A stretch of DNA of 64,000 nt from Pseudocercospora fijiensis CIRAD86 (Eukaryota > Ascomycota > Dothideomycetes > Mycosphaerellales > Mycosphaerellaceae). The notes under the pieces are model-generated. The model did no database searches and was not told the origin of the DNA. It saw only the letters and a list, made by a program, of their open reading frames with translations. The DNA lies in the NCBI RefSeq assembly GCF_000340215.1, contig NW_006921533.1, positions 7,479,671 to 7,543,670 of the forward strand, written 5' to 3'. Positions 47,201-58,670 of the stretch are shown here, in pieces. Made by a program: the position numbers and the translations under genes. The first letter of the stretch is position 1, and each line of letters opens with the position of its first letter.

Positions 47201-47960
47201 AACGTTAACTAGTAAGGCTATAATACAGTTAGCAAAGGCTTCCGAGAACCTATTAGTCTCCGGAGGAAGGTTAGTATCTCTAATCGTAACCGCATTAAAC
47301 TTTTATATAGCGTTAATTAGGCGGTACTTCTTTAGTTCCCTAGGAGCTGTCTTCTTCTAAACTAGGAAGTATAGATTGCGATACGAGGCATAGGAAGGTT
47401 CTAAGGTGCTAGCCTTTATACGCTGTCGTATTATATCCTTAACTATACCTCGTAGGCTTAGGTTTAACTTAAAACCTAGGTAGGCCTAAGGCTTATATTC
47501 GATCGTTCGGATCCTCTACGGAGGGGCAACCTCCGGATTTATCCTGCCTAGATAAGTAAAGTTATATACTAATACGGCCTCGCGATTATACAGAAGCTCG
47601 TATAGTAAATCCAGTTTACGATCCGAAAGCTCGATACTAGGTTTGATTTTCGCAAGCCTCTCCTCTATTAGCCTTAACCCTCTAGGGATAGTAGAGAACT
47701 TTTTAGTAATATATTTCTAATCGTACGGACTATCCCTAGGTAGTAGTATCGCCTCCTAATTAAGGCACTTCTATCGCTAGTTAGGATTTCCGCTAGGATT
47801 AGACCTATCGGTAATATATACGCTGCCCTTTACGGGCTTAATCTTATTAGCTACCCTCTTATATAGGGTATATATACCAATCGATTATCGAACCCGAGCT
47901 CTCTCTCTTTGTCGCTAGGCCTAGAGATTAGCGCAACAAAATAGCGCGTAAACTTCTTTA
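44290..47960 (-). pseudogene. RIP-degraded pol: reverse transcriptase, RNase H, integrase
   Basis: The minus strand carries the polymerase active-site motif MPFLDDIGI followed by KGPKTRYDN (about 47,030-46,985), and a PQGATNSVAQF-like segment just before it, with Gln as stop. The connection to RNase H follows. The integrase part shows CPKC of the zinc finger (about 45,605), EIILDNATNN with the second catalytic Asp (about 45,345), and YYP-stop-SNAIIKRSYRSL, where the catalytic Glu expected before R is now Lys (about 45,230). The change Glu to Lys fits RIP at TpG. The order RT then integrase is that of Ty3/Gypsy. Stops at Gln and Trp sites kill the gene. Confidence 0.88.
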
Positions 47961-48032
47961 GAAGTTTCCTTAAGTCGATAGGTATATAGCTAGTAGTCCT
48001 AATTTATAACGCCGGCGAAAACGTTAGATTCG

Positions 48033-48057
48033 TAATAACACCCCCGGGGTAGCATTA
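48033..48057. repeat. Palindromic box D (between gag-protease and pol)
   Basis: TAATAACA, then CCCCCGGGG, then TAGCATTA. It falls in the gap between the protease end and the start of the polymerase frame. Confidence 0.88.
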
Positions 48058-48069
48058 GACTCGCGCTCT

Positions 48070-51000
48070 AATTAGTTAGTTCGGGTAGACCCGCGTCCGG
48101 TAGTAATGCCTCCGGACCTCCGGTAACGATATATAAGATAGCATTATCACCTTAACTTATATAGTAGGTATAGGTAGTCGTTATATTATGCTCGCTATCG
48201 CTTCGAGCACTCGTCTTTTTAGTATAGAACCTAGAAACTTGCCTTAACGTATAGAGCGGCGCACTTCTAGAAATGACCTGTTTAAGCTATACTAACTTAT
48301 AGCGCAGATTGCCGGTCTTATAACCGCGCCGTAGCGTTTCCCGAAGACCGTTTAGAAGTAGTAAAGATATCCTCGTAGGACTTGTAGCTAGTGTTGCCGA
48401 TATAACTAGTAAATACGACTCGGTTGCCCTTCTAGTTAGCGATAGTTCCCTCCTAGGAGCTATCGTCGCAGTTGCGCTAAATACCTTAGGTTATACGAGA
48501 CTATAGTCGACCTAGAATAATTAGCGTGTTTAGGTCGGCGGCAATCTAGAAGGTAAAGGAAAAGCATATACCGAAGGCGTCTACTATAACATTATAGCAA
48601 GCACCTACTAGCGCAACCTCCCTATTTACTCCCTATATACCGAGGGAAATGTCTCTATTTATTAGTAGCCTAAGTTGTTTAGCCTAACGCTTACTTATAA
48701 TAAGTAACTCCGAACTATTATTAAGCATTGCTAGCATCTATTAACTATAGCTCCCGATAGTAACTTAAATATAGATAGCGGGAACGACGGCGAAGGAACG
48801 AGTAACTGCGGAAAGGTCTATATTATTAGGGATAGAATAAAGTTCCTTAGGTCGAGGAGGTCCTGCTCGACCGATTTATTAGCTAGTAAACCGGACAGCC
48901 TTAATAGAGACTAAAACTAGAGTAGGGTCGGGATTATTACTATCCCTTCGGCCTATCTCCTTAACTCCCTCTTCGTTAGCATTATCGATAGTCTCTTAGT
49001 TCTCGTAGGTGACCGATTCGCCTTCTACTAACTCTTAAGTACCTGAAAATTTAGGAAGGAACTATAGGGAAGAGACGTCGATATAGTCTTCTCGTCCCTA
49101 TTTTCGTCGGAGGGCAGCGAGATCTTTTATAAAGGTAGCATCGTTAGGGATTCGGCTCTAGAATAGGTTAGTAGGCAAACCGTACGCTAGTAGCTCTCCT
49201 ATAGACACATTGGACTTAAGGTCTAGGAACTATAAAGCCTAGAAGAGAGCGTTTACCTTTATATCTAAGGAGTTAGCTAGGCTAGTACTATACTTTTTTA
49301 TATATCTATTAAAGCGAAAGCTCTTTAGATCGGATAACTTTCGCTTATAGGCCGGTAGGTTAGCTAGACCTAGGGTACTACTAATATTAGTAGTAACATC
49401 CTCTATATCGACCTCTAGAGTCTCTAGGACGACTAGGCTTTCTATAGGTAGAGTACTAGGTACGGTACTAAATCGGGTAGCACGGTCTATAGCTATCTAG
49501 AGAGTCTTAGTTTTAGCGGTTAACTCTCGCTATTACTTAGCCTTGTCGGCCGCCTTGTTCTTTAGTACCCTAGTAGGGGCTGCCGCACTAGGGCGAGTAG
49601 GGTTCTAAGGGCTCTTGCCCTTGTTTTAGGACTAGGTCTAAGACCGCGTAGTAGCGTAGACATCTACACTGTTCTTAGTAACCGCGTAAACATTAGTAAC
49701 TGCGTCCGGATCCTAAGAAACAAAGTTAACTTTAATAGGCTTAGTAGTACTATTACTGCTTCGCTCCTTAACCTGTTTTACCCTAACCTTCTAAGTTTCT
49801 CGTTTAGTAATAGCGGCTAGGGTACTGTTCCTAGTGTCCTTAAACTCGATCTTGCCGCTATACTTCTTTTCTAGAAGGGTCTTTAGCTAAGGCAGCTTTA
49901 GGGCTCTCCGATCCTATTCGAAATTAATCTTGTCGCCGGTATCTATATAGTAGAATCGGCCGTTTACTTGCATAATAAGCTTCCTTTTAAGAAGCTCTTT
50001 CTAGATAGGGCAGGACGATTAGACATATTTAAACCCGCTATACATCTAGCACTTGCTATCTAAGTTAGAATAGATCTTCCGCATAGCGTAGACATCTACT
50101 AAAGGGGCTTTAGGGTAGTTAGGATCTAAAACCTAGTAGACTAGTAGTATATTGCCTAGTATAGTAGCATTAATAACTTCCCTAACTCGCTGCAATGCTT
50201 TCGTATTTAGGTTTAGCTAGGCTAGGGATTTAGCTAAGTCCGCGACATCCTAAGAGTACTTAGTAATAGTAGGAGTTACGGTCTTAGGACTACTTTGCGA
50301 TTTAGGAAGGAACTTAGGTCCCTTACTTCCTAAGGCTTCTTTCCTAACCTACGCTAGGTTATTCCGGTCTTCGCCGTAGATAAACTTCCTCGTATCGGCT
50401 ATGCTATTAATATCGGCCTTAATATATACTAGGACCTCTTTGTATTTCCTAAAACTCTTAGGATCGGACTCGCTAAGCTTATAGCGACGGAAGATACGCT
50501 AAGCTATAGGCTACGGCAATCCCTAGAGGAGTAGCCTCGTTCTCTAAGAGTTTTCGAGGTTACTCTATTCGATACCGTCTACTAACTCGATAAACTCGCG
50601 GACATACCCCTTTAGGTCGTTATCCTTAGTACGCCTTACTAAGTAGAGGGACTCGAGCTACGTACGACTGCCTTTAATGCGACGGCTATCGCGCTCCCGA
50701 TATTCCCTTATAAAGGCTATCTTAAAGGTCTCTTAGTTGGCATTAGACTTGTCGTCCTTTTCTAGGTAGCTAACTAGGGTTTTAAGGGTTCGGTAAAGCT
50801 TAGAGGAGGTAGTCCTCGTAAAGGACCGAATCTTATACTAGTCGGATTCTCTATCGAGCTCGTAATTAACTAAGCCTTCCTTAAAGCGCTTAATATATGC
50901 TATAGCGTTCTACCCTTCGAACAAGGGGTTTATAGTACTCCCTAGTTCTAGCGGGCGACGCTTATTTTAACGGAGAAGTTTAGTTTGCTTCTCTATTATC

Positions 51001-51190
51001 TTTATAATAACATTATAGAGCGCCTCTAGCGTAGAAGGCGTAGGAGGCTTACTTATATTAACTAGTCGCCGCCTAATTTCTTCGTTAATAGGATTAGGGG
51101 CGGTTTCGGATTTAGAGGATTCCGCTAATTCTTAATACTCGTTTTCGCTAGAGCTAGAGCTTATTCGATTGTTATAAAATAGTTGAAATG
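48070..51190 (-). pseudogene. RIP-degraded gag plus aspartic protease
   Basis: From about 51,190 the minus strand reads as a long Gag-like polyprotein: charged helical segments (for example ESDSYKIRSF-like, then KLYRTLKTLVSYLEKDDKSN) with stops at Gln/Trp sites. Near the end, at about 48,735-48,710, comes an aspartic-protease active site read as LAMLNNSSEL. The family expects D[ST]GS or D-x-[GS]-S there. The first Asn sits in a CTT-AAT context that RIP would create from CTT-GAT, so the catalytic Asp has probably been changed. A Gag zinc knuckle is not obvious. This module starts about 100 bp after box E. Confidence 0.75.
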
Positions 51191-51283
51191 AAATACTATA
51201 TAAAAGTGTTTTTAGTGTCTTTAGTTTGTTTAGTTTGTTGTAATATTGCTGCGCGAGAGAATAGTATATTAGGCTGTTTCTCC

Positions 51284-51308
51284 TAGTATTACCCCCGGGG
51301 TAGTATTA
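51284..51308. repeat. Palindromic box E (before gag)
   Basis: TAGTATTA, then CCCCCGGGG, then TAGTATTA. The inverted arms extend to TCCTA / TAGGA. It is the most RIP-altered of the five boxes. Confidence 0.85.
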
Positions 51309-51954
51309 GGATTTAGCCTCCTAGGGGTCGCCTAACTACCTCTAGGAGCTAAGTTTAGTATCGGACGAAAGCCGCTCGGAGGGAGAGACTACAATCTCTA
51401 TTTATACCTAGATCCTAGAAACTAGCTTGTATCTCCTTTAGCTAGGCGGGGGGGCAGTAGCCTTCTTTTTCTAGTAGAAGGCTAAGCACTATCTAAGCGA
51501 GGCTACGAATCTAGGATCGCCCTACCCGATTAATAGGGGACTCCCCGGCTATCCGACCTACAAGCCGTATTTGCTATTAATTAATAGTCTTAGCAAACTA
51601 AGTAAGGCCGATAGGTAATTAGTCTATCTCCTCCTTAGGCGGGGCTTATCTCGAGCAAGCGGTACTAAATAGGTCTTCGACCCGGAGCCGAGTCCTTAGA
51701 AGCTAGCTATAGCTATAGACTAGGCCCTAAGCTGTAACAGTCCTAAGGGTTTGTAGCTTTTCGGGGTCAAAGCGATGCCCTCGTTAAGAGGTTTCTCTGC
51801 TTGTCGTAATAGCCCCTTAAGATACTTCGGTATCGTCCGTATCGTAGGCTCTTATCGTACCCTCGCTTCGGTTATAGCTATTCGTACCTAGAGACTACCT
51901 TCAATATACCCGAACCTGTTAGATATAAAGAGATAGCCCTACCTTCGGCTTTAA
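51309..51954 (-). other. 5' untranslated leader of the LTR element
   Basis: This 646-bp stretch between the 5' LTR and box E has no frame I can follow. A primer-binding site should start at 51,954 on the minus strand (TTAAAGCCGAAGG), but I cannot match it to a tRNA by eye. Confidence 0.5.
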
Positions 51955-52233
51955 TAAAGGACGGAAACTAAAACTACTACTACTACTAGTAGTAATAGTA
52001 TAGGCTACCGAGGGTAATATAACCTATAGCAATATAGGCAGCCCTGTTTAGCATAATAGGATAACAAGACGGTTGCTTAGGCTAATAACTAGAGCCCTGC
52101 AATATAGGCATTGTAGAAGTGTAATATAAACAATGTGCTATACGAGGTTGGTACTCTATCTACAATATAGAAGGAGGCCTCTTATATAGGCTTAAAACTT
52201 AGCCTAGGTATGTAGGCCCGGTTACTAGCCAAT
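51955..52233 (-). repeat. 5' LTR (right copy)
   Basis: It has the same length as the left copy and the same borders, and is followed directly by ATTAG. On the plus strand it ends ACTAGCCAAT. Being upstream of gag on the minus strand it would hold the promoter. Confidence 0.93.
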
Positions 52234-52299
52234 ATTAGATTAGTAGGTATTGTTAGATAAATGGAGGTAGAAATAGCAGAGGTTTAAGAAGGTTATAGA

Positions 52300-54010
52300 T
52301 AAAATCGAACTAGAAAAAGCGACTCGCTATATACTCGCGGCCGGCTCGTAGATCGCCGATTAGTATAAATTATTTACAAACTTAATTATCCTAGCTTCCT
52401 AATTCCGCGCCGCCGCTAACTAACTACGTGCTGCTAATAGCTTATCTAACTCTATTAGTTCCGGCTCTAACCCTATAGCTATATACTCCCTAGCTAGCCG
52501 TCGAAGAAGTAAGTAGGTAGAGCGGTAAAGGCGCTCTATATTATCGCTATTCTCGCTACTACTTACTAGATACGAGAAGCTATAAATCTATAATGCTATC
52601 TAATACTAAGAAAGCGTAGCCTCGGGTAGGTAGGCTTTAAGATCTAGGAAGTAGCGAGTCTATTAGCGAGCCTATAGCGAGTCTATAGCGAGTACTATAG
52701 AATCTAATATATACCGAATCCTTAAAGGTCTTCCTCTATATTATTAAGTACGCCGTTAGGTATAGGAATACCTTAATAAGAATGCCCGCTTAGCTCTAGA
52801 TAATAGTATAGAATATGCGGAATACCTAGTACGACGTATAGTCGATTAGCCTACTTCCTAATCCGATAGCTATTCTAGAGGTAAACAAATTCGAGGACTT
52901 TATAGCGCATAATTAGTATATAGACTACAAGGAAGGCAATCCGATCGGCTAGCAATTTAGTATCGTATAGTAACTCGCGTAGCAACTCGTAAAAATAGCC
53001 CCTCTAGCTATTTAATGCGGGTACTTACTAGCGCTACTATACCTCGATCTGCTAGTTTATCTTGCTCGTACCGTATTTGAAGCAGTCTTCGAAAGCTAGT
53101 AGTTCTAGTTCTAGTTCTAGTTCCGGATCCGGGTTACTACGAGTCGCAAGGCGAGTCGTAAGGCGAGTCGCAAGGCGAGTCGTATAGTAAGCGTCCGCGG
53201 CTAGAATCGTTTCCGCCCTACGGTCTAATCGGATAATCTATAGCATTATACTACTATTCTTAATCGTTGTAATATATTAAGCGAGTACGGATATAGCTAT
53301 ATAGCTAGTAATCCCTACGTAGACCTAGATAATATAACGCGAGTAGACATTAATAGCTGCGTAGATCTATATCCCCTAATACTCGAATTTATAGTAAGTA
53401 TCTATTAATATTGCGTAGCTAGGGCCTAGTATAATAATCGCTCTATAGTGCTCTCGCGCCCGCTCGCGGCGGACTCGCAACCCTTTAGGATTTAGTAAGC
53501 AAGCTATACGATACAGCCGATCTCTGCTAATAATGTTATATTTAGACCTAATATAGGTATATAGGTACCGTCGGCCGAAGGACTCTACCGTAGACTTCTC
53601 GAGCTCTTCCTATAAGACCTTTACTATCTCCTCTTCCGCTTCTATCTATCTATCTCGCGATAATACCTTCTTTAATCTAAGCTCTTAACGTATCCGTTAA
53701 TATCTCCGCTAGCTAATATTAAATCTATCTATCTTTAGTACTTTAACCGCTTCTTTATTAGTTAAGCGTAAAGTAGAGAAGGTATATACGACTCGGATCT
53801 TTAGTACCTCGATATTATTAACTCGGTTATAGTAAGCGTAATAGCTATAATTAACCCCCTATTCCTTAAGCCTCCGATAAAGCGTAGAAAGAGCTATCTA
53901 GTAACTAGTCTCTTATATAAGGTGCTATAGGATTTCGCCTTATATAGTACCGCTATTAACTTATAAGGTTATCTAAGCCCTCTATAGCGAGAGATCGATA
54001 CGTAGAGGCA
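52300..54010 (-). pseudogene. RIP-degraded integrase-core (DDE) gene of a mobile element
   Basis: The minus strand from about 54,010 reads as a protein with STVESFGRRYLYTYIRSKYN (near 53,610-53,550), LIDTYYKFEY near 53,400, RLDRRAET near 53,210 and KINQQIEV near 53,060. These contain an Asp, an Asp and a Glu in the order and context of an integrase catalytic core. As I remember it, this version is common in fungal and animal genomes as integrase-core proteins outside retroviruses. All three acidic residues are retained although neighbouring Gln/Trp codons are stops. The C-terminal part (YVVLGIPYILY, about 52,830) runs towards the LTR element. The element type (Ginger-like or other) is not settled. 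Confidence 0.72.
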
Positions 54011-54012
54011 TT

Positions 54013-54348
54013 TTACGAGTTAACAGCGAGTATAGTGCGAGGGCAAACATAGAAAGTTGGTCGTAGAGGTAGGCTAGTGGAGGAGGCGGTAAGAACCTCC
54101 ATTGACAATCTGGTATGTATGGGCCTCCCTACAGGGGAGCGTTGACTCTCATCACCATTGCGCTCATGTCGTTGAAGCCGTCGTGCACATTTCGACAAGA
54201 CGCTGTAACATTCTCGCGGCAGTGGACACTTGGACATAAAGCCATTTGGACGCTTATCTCTCAGCATTTTGAACTTCTAGGAGTTCGACACGTACTTATT
54301 CAAGCGTTCTATTCTAGAGAGTCGCGACAGTACTTCTGAAAGATTATT
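54013..54348. other. RIP border and downstream flank of the flavocytochrome gene
   Basis: RIP-type sequence ends at about 54,020. The short overlapping frames here are not convincing, so I see only the probable 3' untranslated region of the next gene. Confidence 0.5.
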
Positions 54349-55939
54349 TTACAGCTTTGACTGTCTGCTGCCGAACGAGAACCAGGAATTTGCCGCTGGC
54401 CTCGGTGGCAGCAGCTGCTCGAGTTCCTTGGTGTTCAAATAGGACAGATCACCTCTCACCTTCTCCAAATCAGTCACACCACACAATCGCATAGCAGTCT
54501 CGAGCTCGTCTTGAAGGACTGCGATATAGTCAGCACCGAAATTCCCACCAAACCGATTCCCACGACCAGACTCACTATTCGCCGCATGTTCCACACCCTC
54601 CCGGTCATACAGAATCGCACACTGAAACGGCCTGCCAACACCTACCCCTCTGGCACCAATACAAACCGCCTTCAAAATATCACTTCCCCTCCTCACACCG
54701 CCATCAACATAAACTTCCATCTTCTCAAACACCTCCGGACAATCCCTCCTCAGCTCCAGCAAAATGAGCAAAGTCCCTGGAGAATTATCCAGCGCCCTCC
54801 CCCCATGATTAGAAACCACAATCCCTTCACAACCCATCTGCATCGCAATTTTCGCATCAGCAGAACTCTGAATCCCCTTCACAACAATCGGCTTCCCCGA
54901 AACTTTCTTAATCCAAGGGATATCATCCCAAGTCAGCGCCCAATCGATAAAAGATGCTCCCATCCTCGCCATCCCACCACCTTTCTTATCGACTCCAGAT
55001 TTCTGCCCGCTGGCATACACACTCGAAGTTTCTTGCCCGATCAACCTCTCATCCGCTTCCCGCTTACTCACAACCGGTAAATCCACCGTGACGAAAACGG
55101 CTTTAATTTGTTCCATCCCAGCCACCTTTCTGAGCGTAGCTTCAGTTTTCTGACGGTTTTTATCGACATACAGCTGAAAAAAGTACGGGTAATCCTTCGG
55201 TACACTTGCGATGATATCGTCGATGCTCATACTCGCAACCGTGGACATACAGTGAACGATCCCTGCTGCGGCAGCTCCAGCACCTAAAGCGGTTTCTCCT
55301 TCAGGCCCCGCGGTTTTTGCGATGCCCATGGGTGCGATCCACACTGGCATTTGGACTTTTGCTCCCAGCATCGTCATTTCCGTCTTGACTTTTGAGACGT
55401 CACGCATGATACGTGGACGGAACCAGAGTTTATGCCAGGCGGACTTGTTCGCATTTAAAGAAAGAAGATCGTTGGAAGCGCCCCAGATGTACGCCCAAGC
55501 CTTCTTGGAACCGGCTTTCTCGAAAGCTCGTTCAAAATCATCGAGGTTGATGAGGGAAAATAAAGGAGGTTTTTCGTTTGGATCCGCCGGTGCAGGTTCG
55601 GTTTGTTCTTTTTGGGCTTGGGTCCAGGTTTCTGTGATTGTGGATTCGTCGAAGTCGCCAAGTTTTTCGGAGGCAGAGAGGGTTTCTTCAATGAGTTTGG
55701 CAGAGTGGTACATGTTGTAGGTTTTTGTGCCGTCTTTGCCTGCCCATTTCCAGATCACTGTCGACAAGCATTAGTATAACGTGGTTTGCGATGGTATCGG
55801 TTTTGAGCTCACTCTCTGCGCCTCCAGGATGTTCTGGGGCGAATTTGGATAGGTCGTAGACTTTGCCATTGACTACAATCCAGCAGTCCTCGGCTGAAGA
55901 ATGTTTGGTGATTTCTGCTACTGGAATCTTCTCGCCCAT
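54349..55939 (-). CDS. Flavocytochrome b2-like FMN-dependent 2-hydroxyacid dehydrogenase, two exons
   Basis: Exon 1 is 55,939-55,813 and exon 2 is 55,757-54,349, across a 55-bp intron (GTGAGC donor, TACTAAT branch site, CAG acceptor), giving 511 residues. An N-terminal cytochrome b5 domain has heme ligands His37 (in EHPGG) and His60. The FMN barrel follows, with FFQLYVDKN near residue 220, GIVVSNHGGRALDN with the catalytic His near 360, and VDGGVRRGSDILKA then GVGRPF near 400-425. Family members oxidise L-lactate or a related 2-hydroxyacid to the keto acid and pass electrons to the b5 heme. There is no N-terminal presequence, so a cytosolic rather than intermembrane-space location is likely. 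The exact substrate is unknown. Confidence 0.93.
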
Positions 55940-56255
55940 TGCAAATCCGAACGAAGATCCTGATGCTTACGCAGATGCAAGTACAGCATACTACGGCTCC
56001 TGATGCCAGTAATAAGTGGTTGTCCCTATCTAGGATGCGATTGGATTTAATGCGGGGGTCAGGTGTGCAGCCTTCGCGCGGCAGCACTTACGGCAGTGGA
56101 TCGGTTGCCGAGGCTGTGGAGCTCGCGGGTTGAACCATGTACTCTGACTACAATAATGCCACATATGCCGGTCATAGACAGTACGAGTGGAAATATTTCT
56201 TATTAGGAACGCACTCATACTCCTGTGGCATCGATTTCATGGACATAAAATCTTC
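55940..56255. promoter_or_regulatory. Intergenic region, upstream of the flavocytochrome gene
   Basis: This 316-bp stretch lies between the P450 stop and the flavocytochrome start, both on the minus strand. It should hold the P450 3' end and the flavocytochrome promoter. No clear element was recognised. Confidence 0.4.
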
Positions 56256-57918
56256 TCATTGTCTCGCTCTGAATTGCACCATCGGGCCACTCTTCATGCT
56301 CGTGAATGTGTCCTTCAGTTGGAACTCACTCGCTCTTCGCCGTCCATGCTCCAAATCTGGTCTTCCTTCTCCAAGATTGCTTCCTGGAGCCAAACGCATG
56401 TCGTACAGAAACAGCATGCGTGCTAGGGTCAGGGTAAGCTCGTGATATGCCATACCTAAATTCTCAGTCAGCATCAACTCTCGCTGTGTTTCCGGGGATC
56501 TGCTCACCTTTGCCAATGCATCCTCGTGGGCCAATACTAAAAGGACAGAATGCCGATTGCGCCAAAGCCACGGACTCTGTAGTCACTCCACAACCAGGGT
56601 TTGCGATCCAGCGTTCTGGTTGGAACACGAAAGGCTCGGGATAGTACGAGGCATTGTGCTGGATGGAATAGTGGGGTACGCCAACAATCGTACCCTCTGG
56701 GATGAGCTGTCCATCGATTTCCACTCCGCCAGGAAGCACTTGTCGAGGCAAAAGTCCGCCAACTGACGGCGAGAGTCTCATAGCCTCATCAATGCAAGCA
56801 CGGATGTACTGCAGCGAGCCAAGTGTGGGCCCGATGTTGATGTCCTCGACGTTGCTAAACGCTCCTCTTACTTCTTCATTCGCTTTCTGCAGCTTCGAAG
56901 AATTGTGTGCCAAGTAGAAGATCGTCGCAGCTAGGGCAGTCGACGTCGTATCCGATCCAGCAATGATGAGGAGGTTTGACTCTCCCCAAAGCTCTGGAGT
57001 AGTGAACCCATTTCCAGTCTCTGGATCTTTGGCCTTCAGCAGATGGTAGAAGAAGTCCTTTCGATCTACATCCAGGCCCATCTTCATGCGTTCTGCCGCT
57101 TGTCCCTTTGAGTACTGCATGTATCGCGCACGTCCGGCTGCAATCTTGCGGAAGAGAAATTTATCAAGATGCCACTCGTGGATGGGCAGATACGTGCCGC
57201 AGATCAGATGTCGATGAGCTGCGTTTCCGATGAGGTCGATTGCGAAGCGATTCCCGGGGCGCTCCAGCATGCCAAAAGCTTTACCAAAGCAGAGATCGCC
57301 CATGATGTCGAAGGTAAGGTAATTGGCCTGATCGGAGATCTCAATTGGCTCACCATAACCTTTGCTCTCGGAATTTGGAACACTTCCGAATGTCGTCAAG
57401 CCTCCAAGGTTCTGACAGAATTGGCGTACGTGAGCCAGAATATGATTCTCCATTGACTTGATGGCGGCATCTGAAAAGGCCTGGCTGAGAACTCGGCGTT
57501 TCCTGGCGTGGACGGACTTGTCTATAGAGCTATGAGTGCTGAAAGCATCTTTGCTCGCCCAAAAAGCCTGGTAGAAGTCTGCCTTCCGCACATTGGACTT
57601 GAAGCCATAGATCTCTTTCAATGCGGTATTGCTATTGAAAGACAAGCTGTTGGGTCCGAAACGCACAACTGGGCCATATTTCTCGTGGCATCTCCAGAAC
57701 TCGAGATGTCGATCTCCTTTCAACGCATGATAGGTCTGATGGAGATCCGTGATCTTGGCCAGGAATGGACCAGGATACTTCGCAAGTGGGTGTAGATATA
57801 GTCTGTACACAACTATGCCGACAAAGTATACAGCCAATGCCACTGGAAGCAAGGTCAATAAGCTCAACGGCGTGGCACTCAACGTTGAAGCGAGAGACAT
57901 AATGGAAAGGGAAGACAC
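56256..57918 (-). CDS. Cytochrome P450 monooxygenase, two exons
   Basis: Exon 1 is 57,918-56,508 and exon 2 is 56,455-56,256, with a 52-bp intron (GTGAGC donor, CTGAC branch site, TAG acceptor) placed one base after the codon for Lys in the heme loop. The product is 536 residues. An N-terminal membrane anchor is at about 16-38, followed by the proline-rich hinge (YPGPFLAK). The I-helix AGSDTTS is near 322, an ExxR motif (EAMR) near 380, and the heme-binding loop FCPFSIGPRGCIGKG near 460 with Cys as the iron ligand. These are complete, so the enzyme should be active at the ER membrane. It resembles fungal P450s of the secondary-metabolite or detoxification type. The substrate is unknown and no backbone synthase is nearby. 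Confidence 0.94.
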
Positions 57919-58670
57919 GCCTGCAAACCCGCCGACCTTCAGACAGTGGTGGGCTTCCTCTATAAGAACAATACCATGCTGACCACCCCTGCGACAAAGG
58001 GCTTAAGCCGACGCGTGTGACCAAGAGTGGACATCGGGGTCGGATAGCGATGGGCCAAGCAGGGAATGACGATGGTATGCTGAGGTATCAGATACAAATG
58101 GCGCAGGATGCCGCAGCTTTCGTGACGGGAGTGTGGTTGATGTTTGGTAGAGGAGGACGGTGAGAGCGGGAAGCAAGGTGCACAAGGCATTGGCCAATGA
58201 GGTGCAAAATTTACTCAAAGCCGTCTTTAGCCGTCTCGGTATAAGTGGCGTCGATAACATTCTCCAGGAAGATGAATGCAGTACGGACCAAAATTACGAT
58301 GTCATTTGATGTGTTGATAAATAATGCTAGCTATAATCTCTCGGGCTTTTTGAATCATCTCAGCATGCAACACATTCAAGCCTGATTGAAGTTTAGTCTT
58401 GTCGAGCATCTGATATACATGAAAACAGCAATGCCATACTCTCGCTGGCGGAAATGAAAGCAGAAAGCTACCGTTTAACAAGAAATGTTCACCTTGGATG
58501 CGAGGTAAGACATGCACATGGAGAAGCGAGACGGAGACACTGTACGACGACATTGACATTTGATTTTGATTGATGCTATCTCTATACAACTGTCAATGTG
58601 TAACTATAGAGCGCAATGTCGAGAGTATGCTCATGCTCTGGCTTATACTCTGCTCCAATGCCACTCTTTG
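57919..58670. other. Upstream region of the P450 gene, no gene seen
   Basis: Short frames on the minus strand here overlap in several phases and show no conserved features. It probably contains the P450 promoter. Confidence 0.5.

Larger units (their letters stand above)
40054..52233 (-). mobile_element. Complete 12,180-bp Ty3/Gypsy-like LTR retrotransposon, RIP-degraded
   Basis: Two 279-bp LTRs (40,054-40,332 and 51,955-52,233) bound the element, and a 5-bp duplication ATTAG flanks it (40,049-40,053 and 52,234-52,238). A polypurine tract, read on the minus strand as GAAGAAAGGGAGGGA, abuts the left LTR, so transcription runs right to left. The coding order is Gag plus protease (51,190-48,070), reverse transcriptase plus integrase (47,960-44,290), then a third frame (43,283-40,490). 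Protease before RT before integrase is the Ty3/Gypsy order. The length is large for a fungal Gypsy element (commonly 5-8 kb) because of the third frame and the untranslated stretches. A 25-bp near-palindrome lies around every coding module. All three frames carry many RIP stops. Confidence 0.92.
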
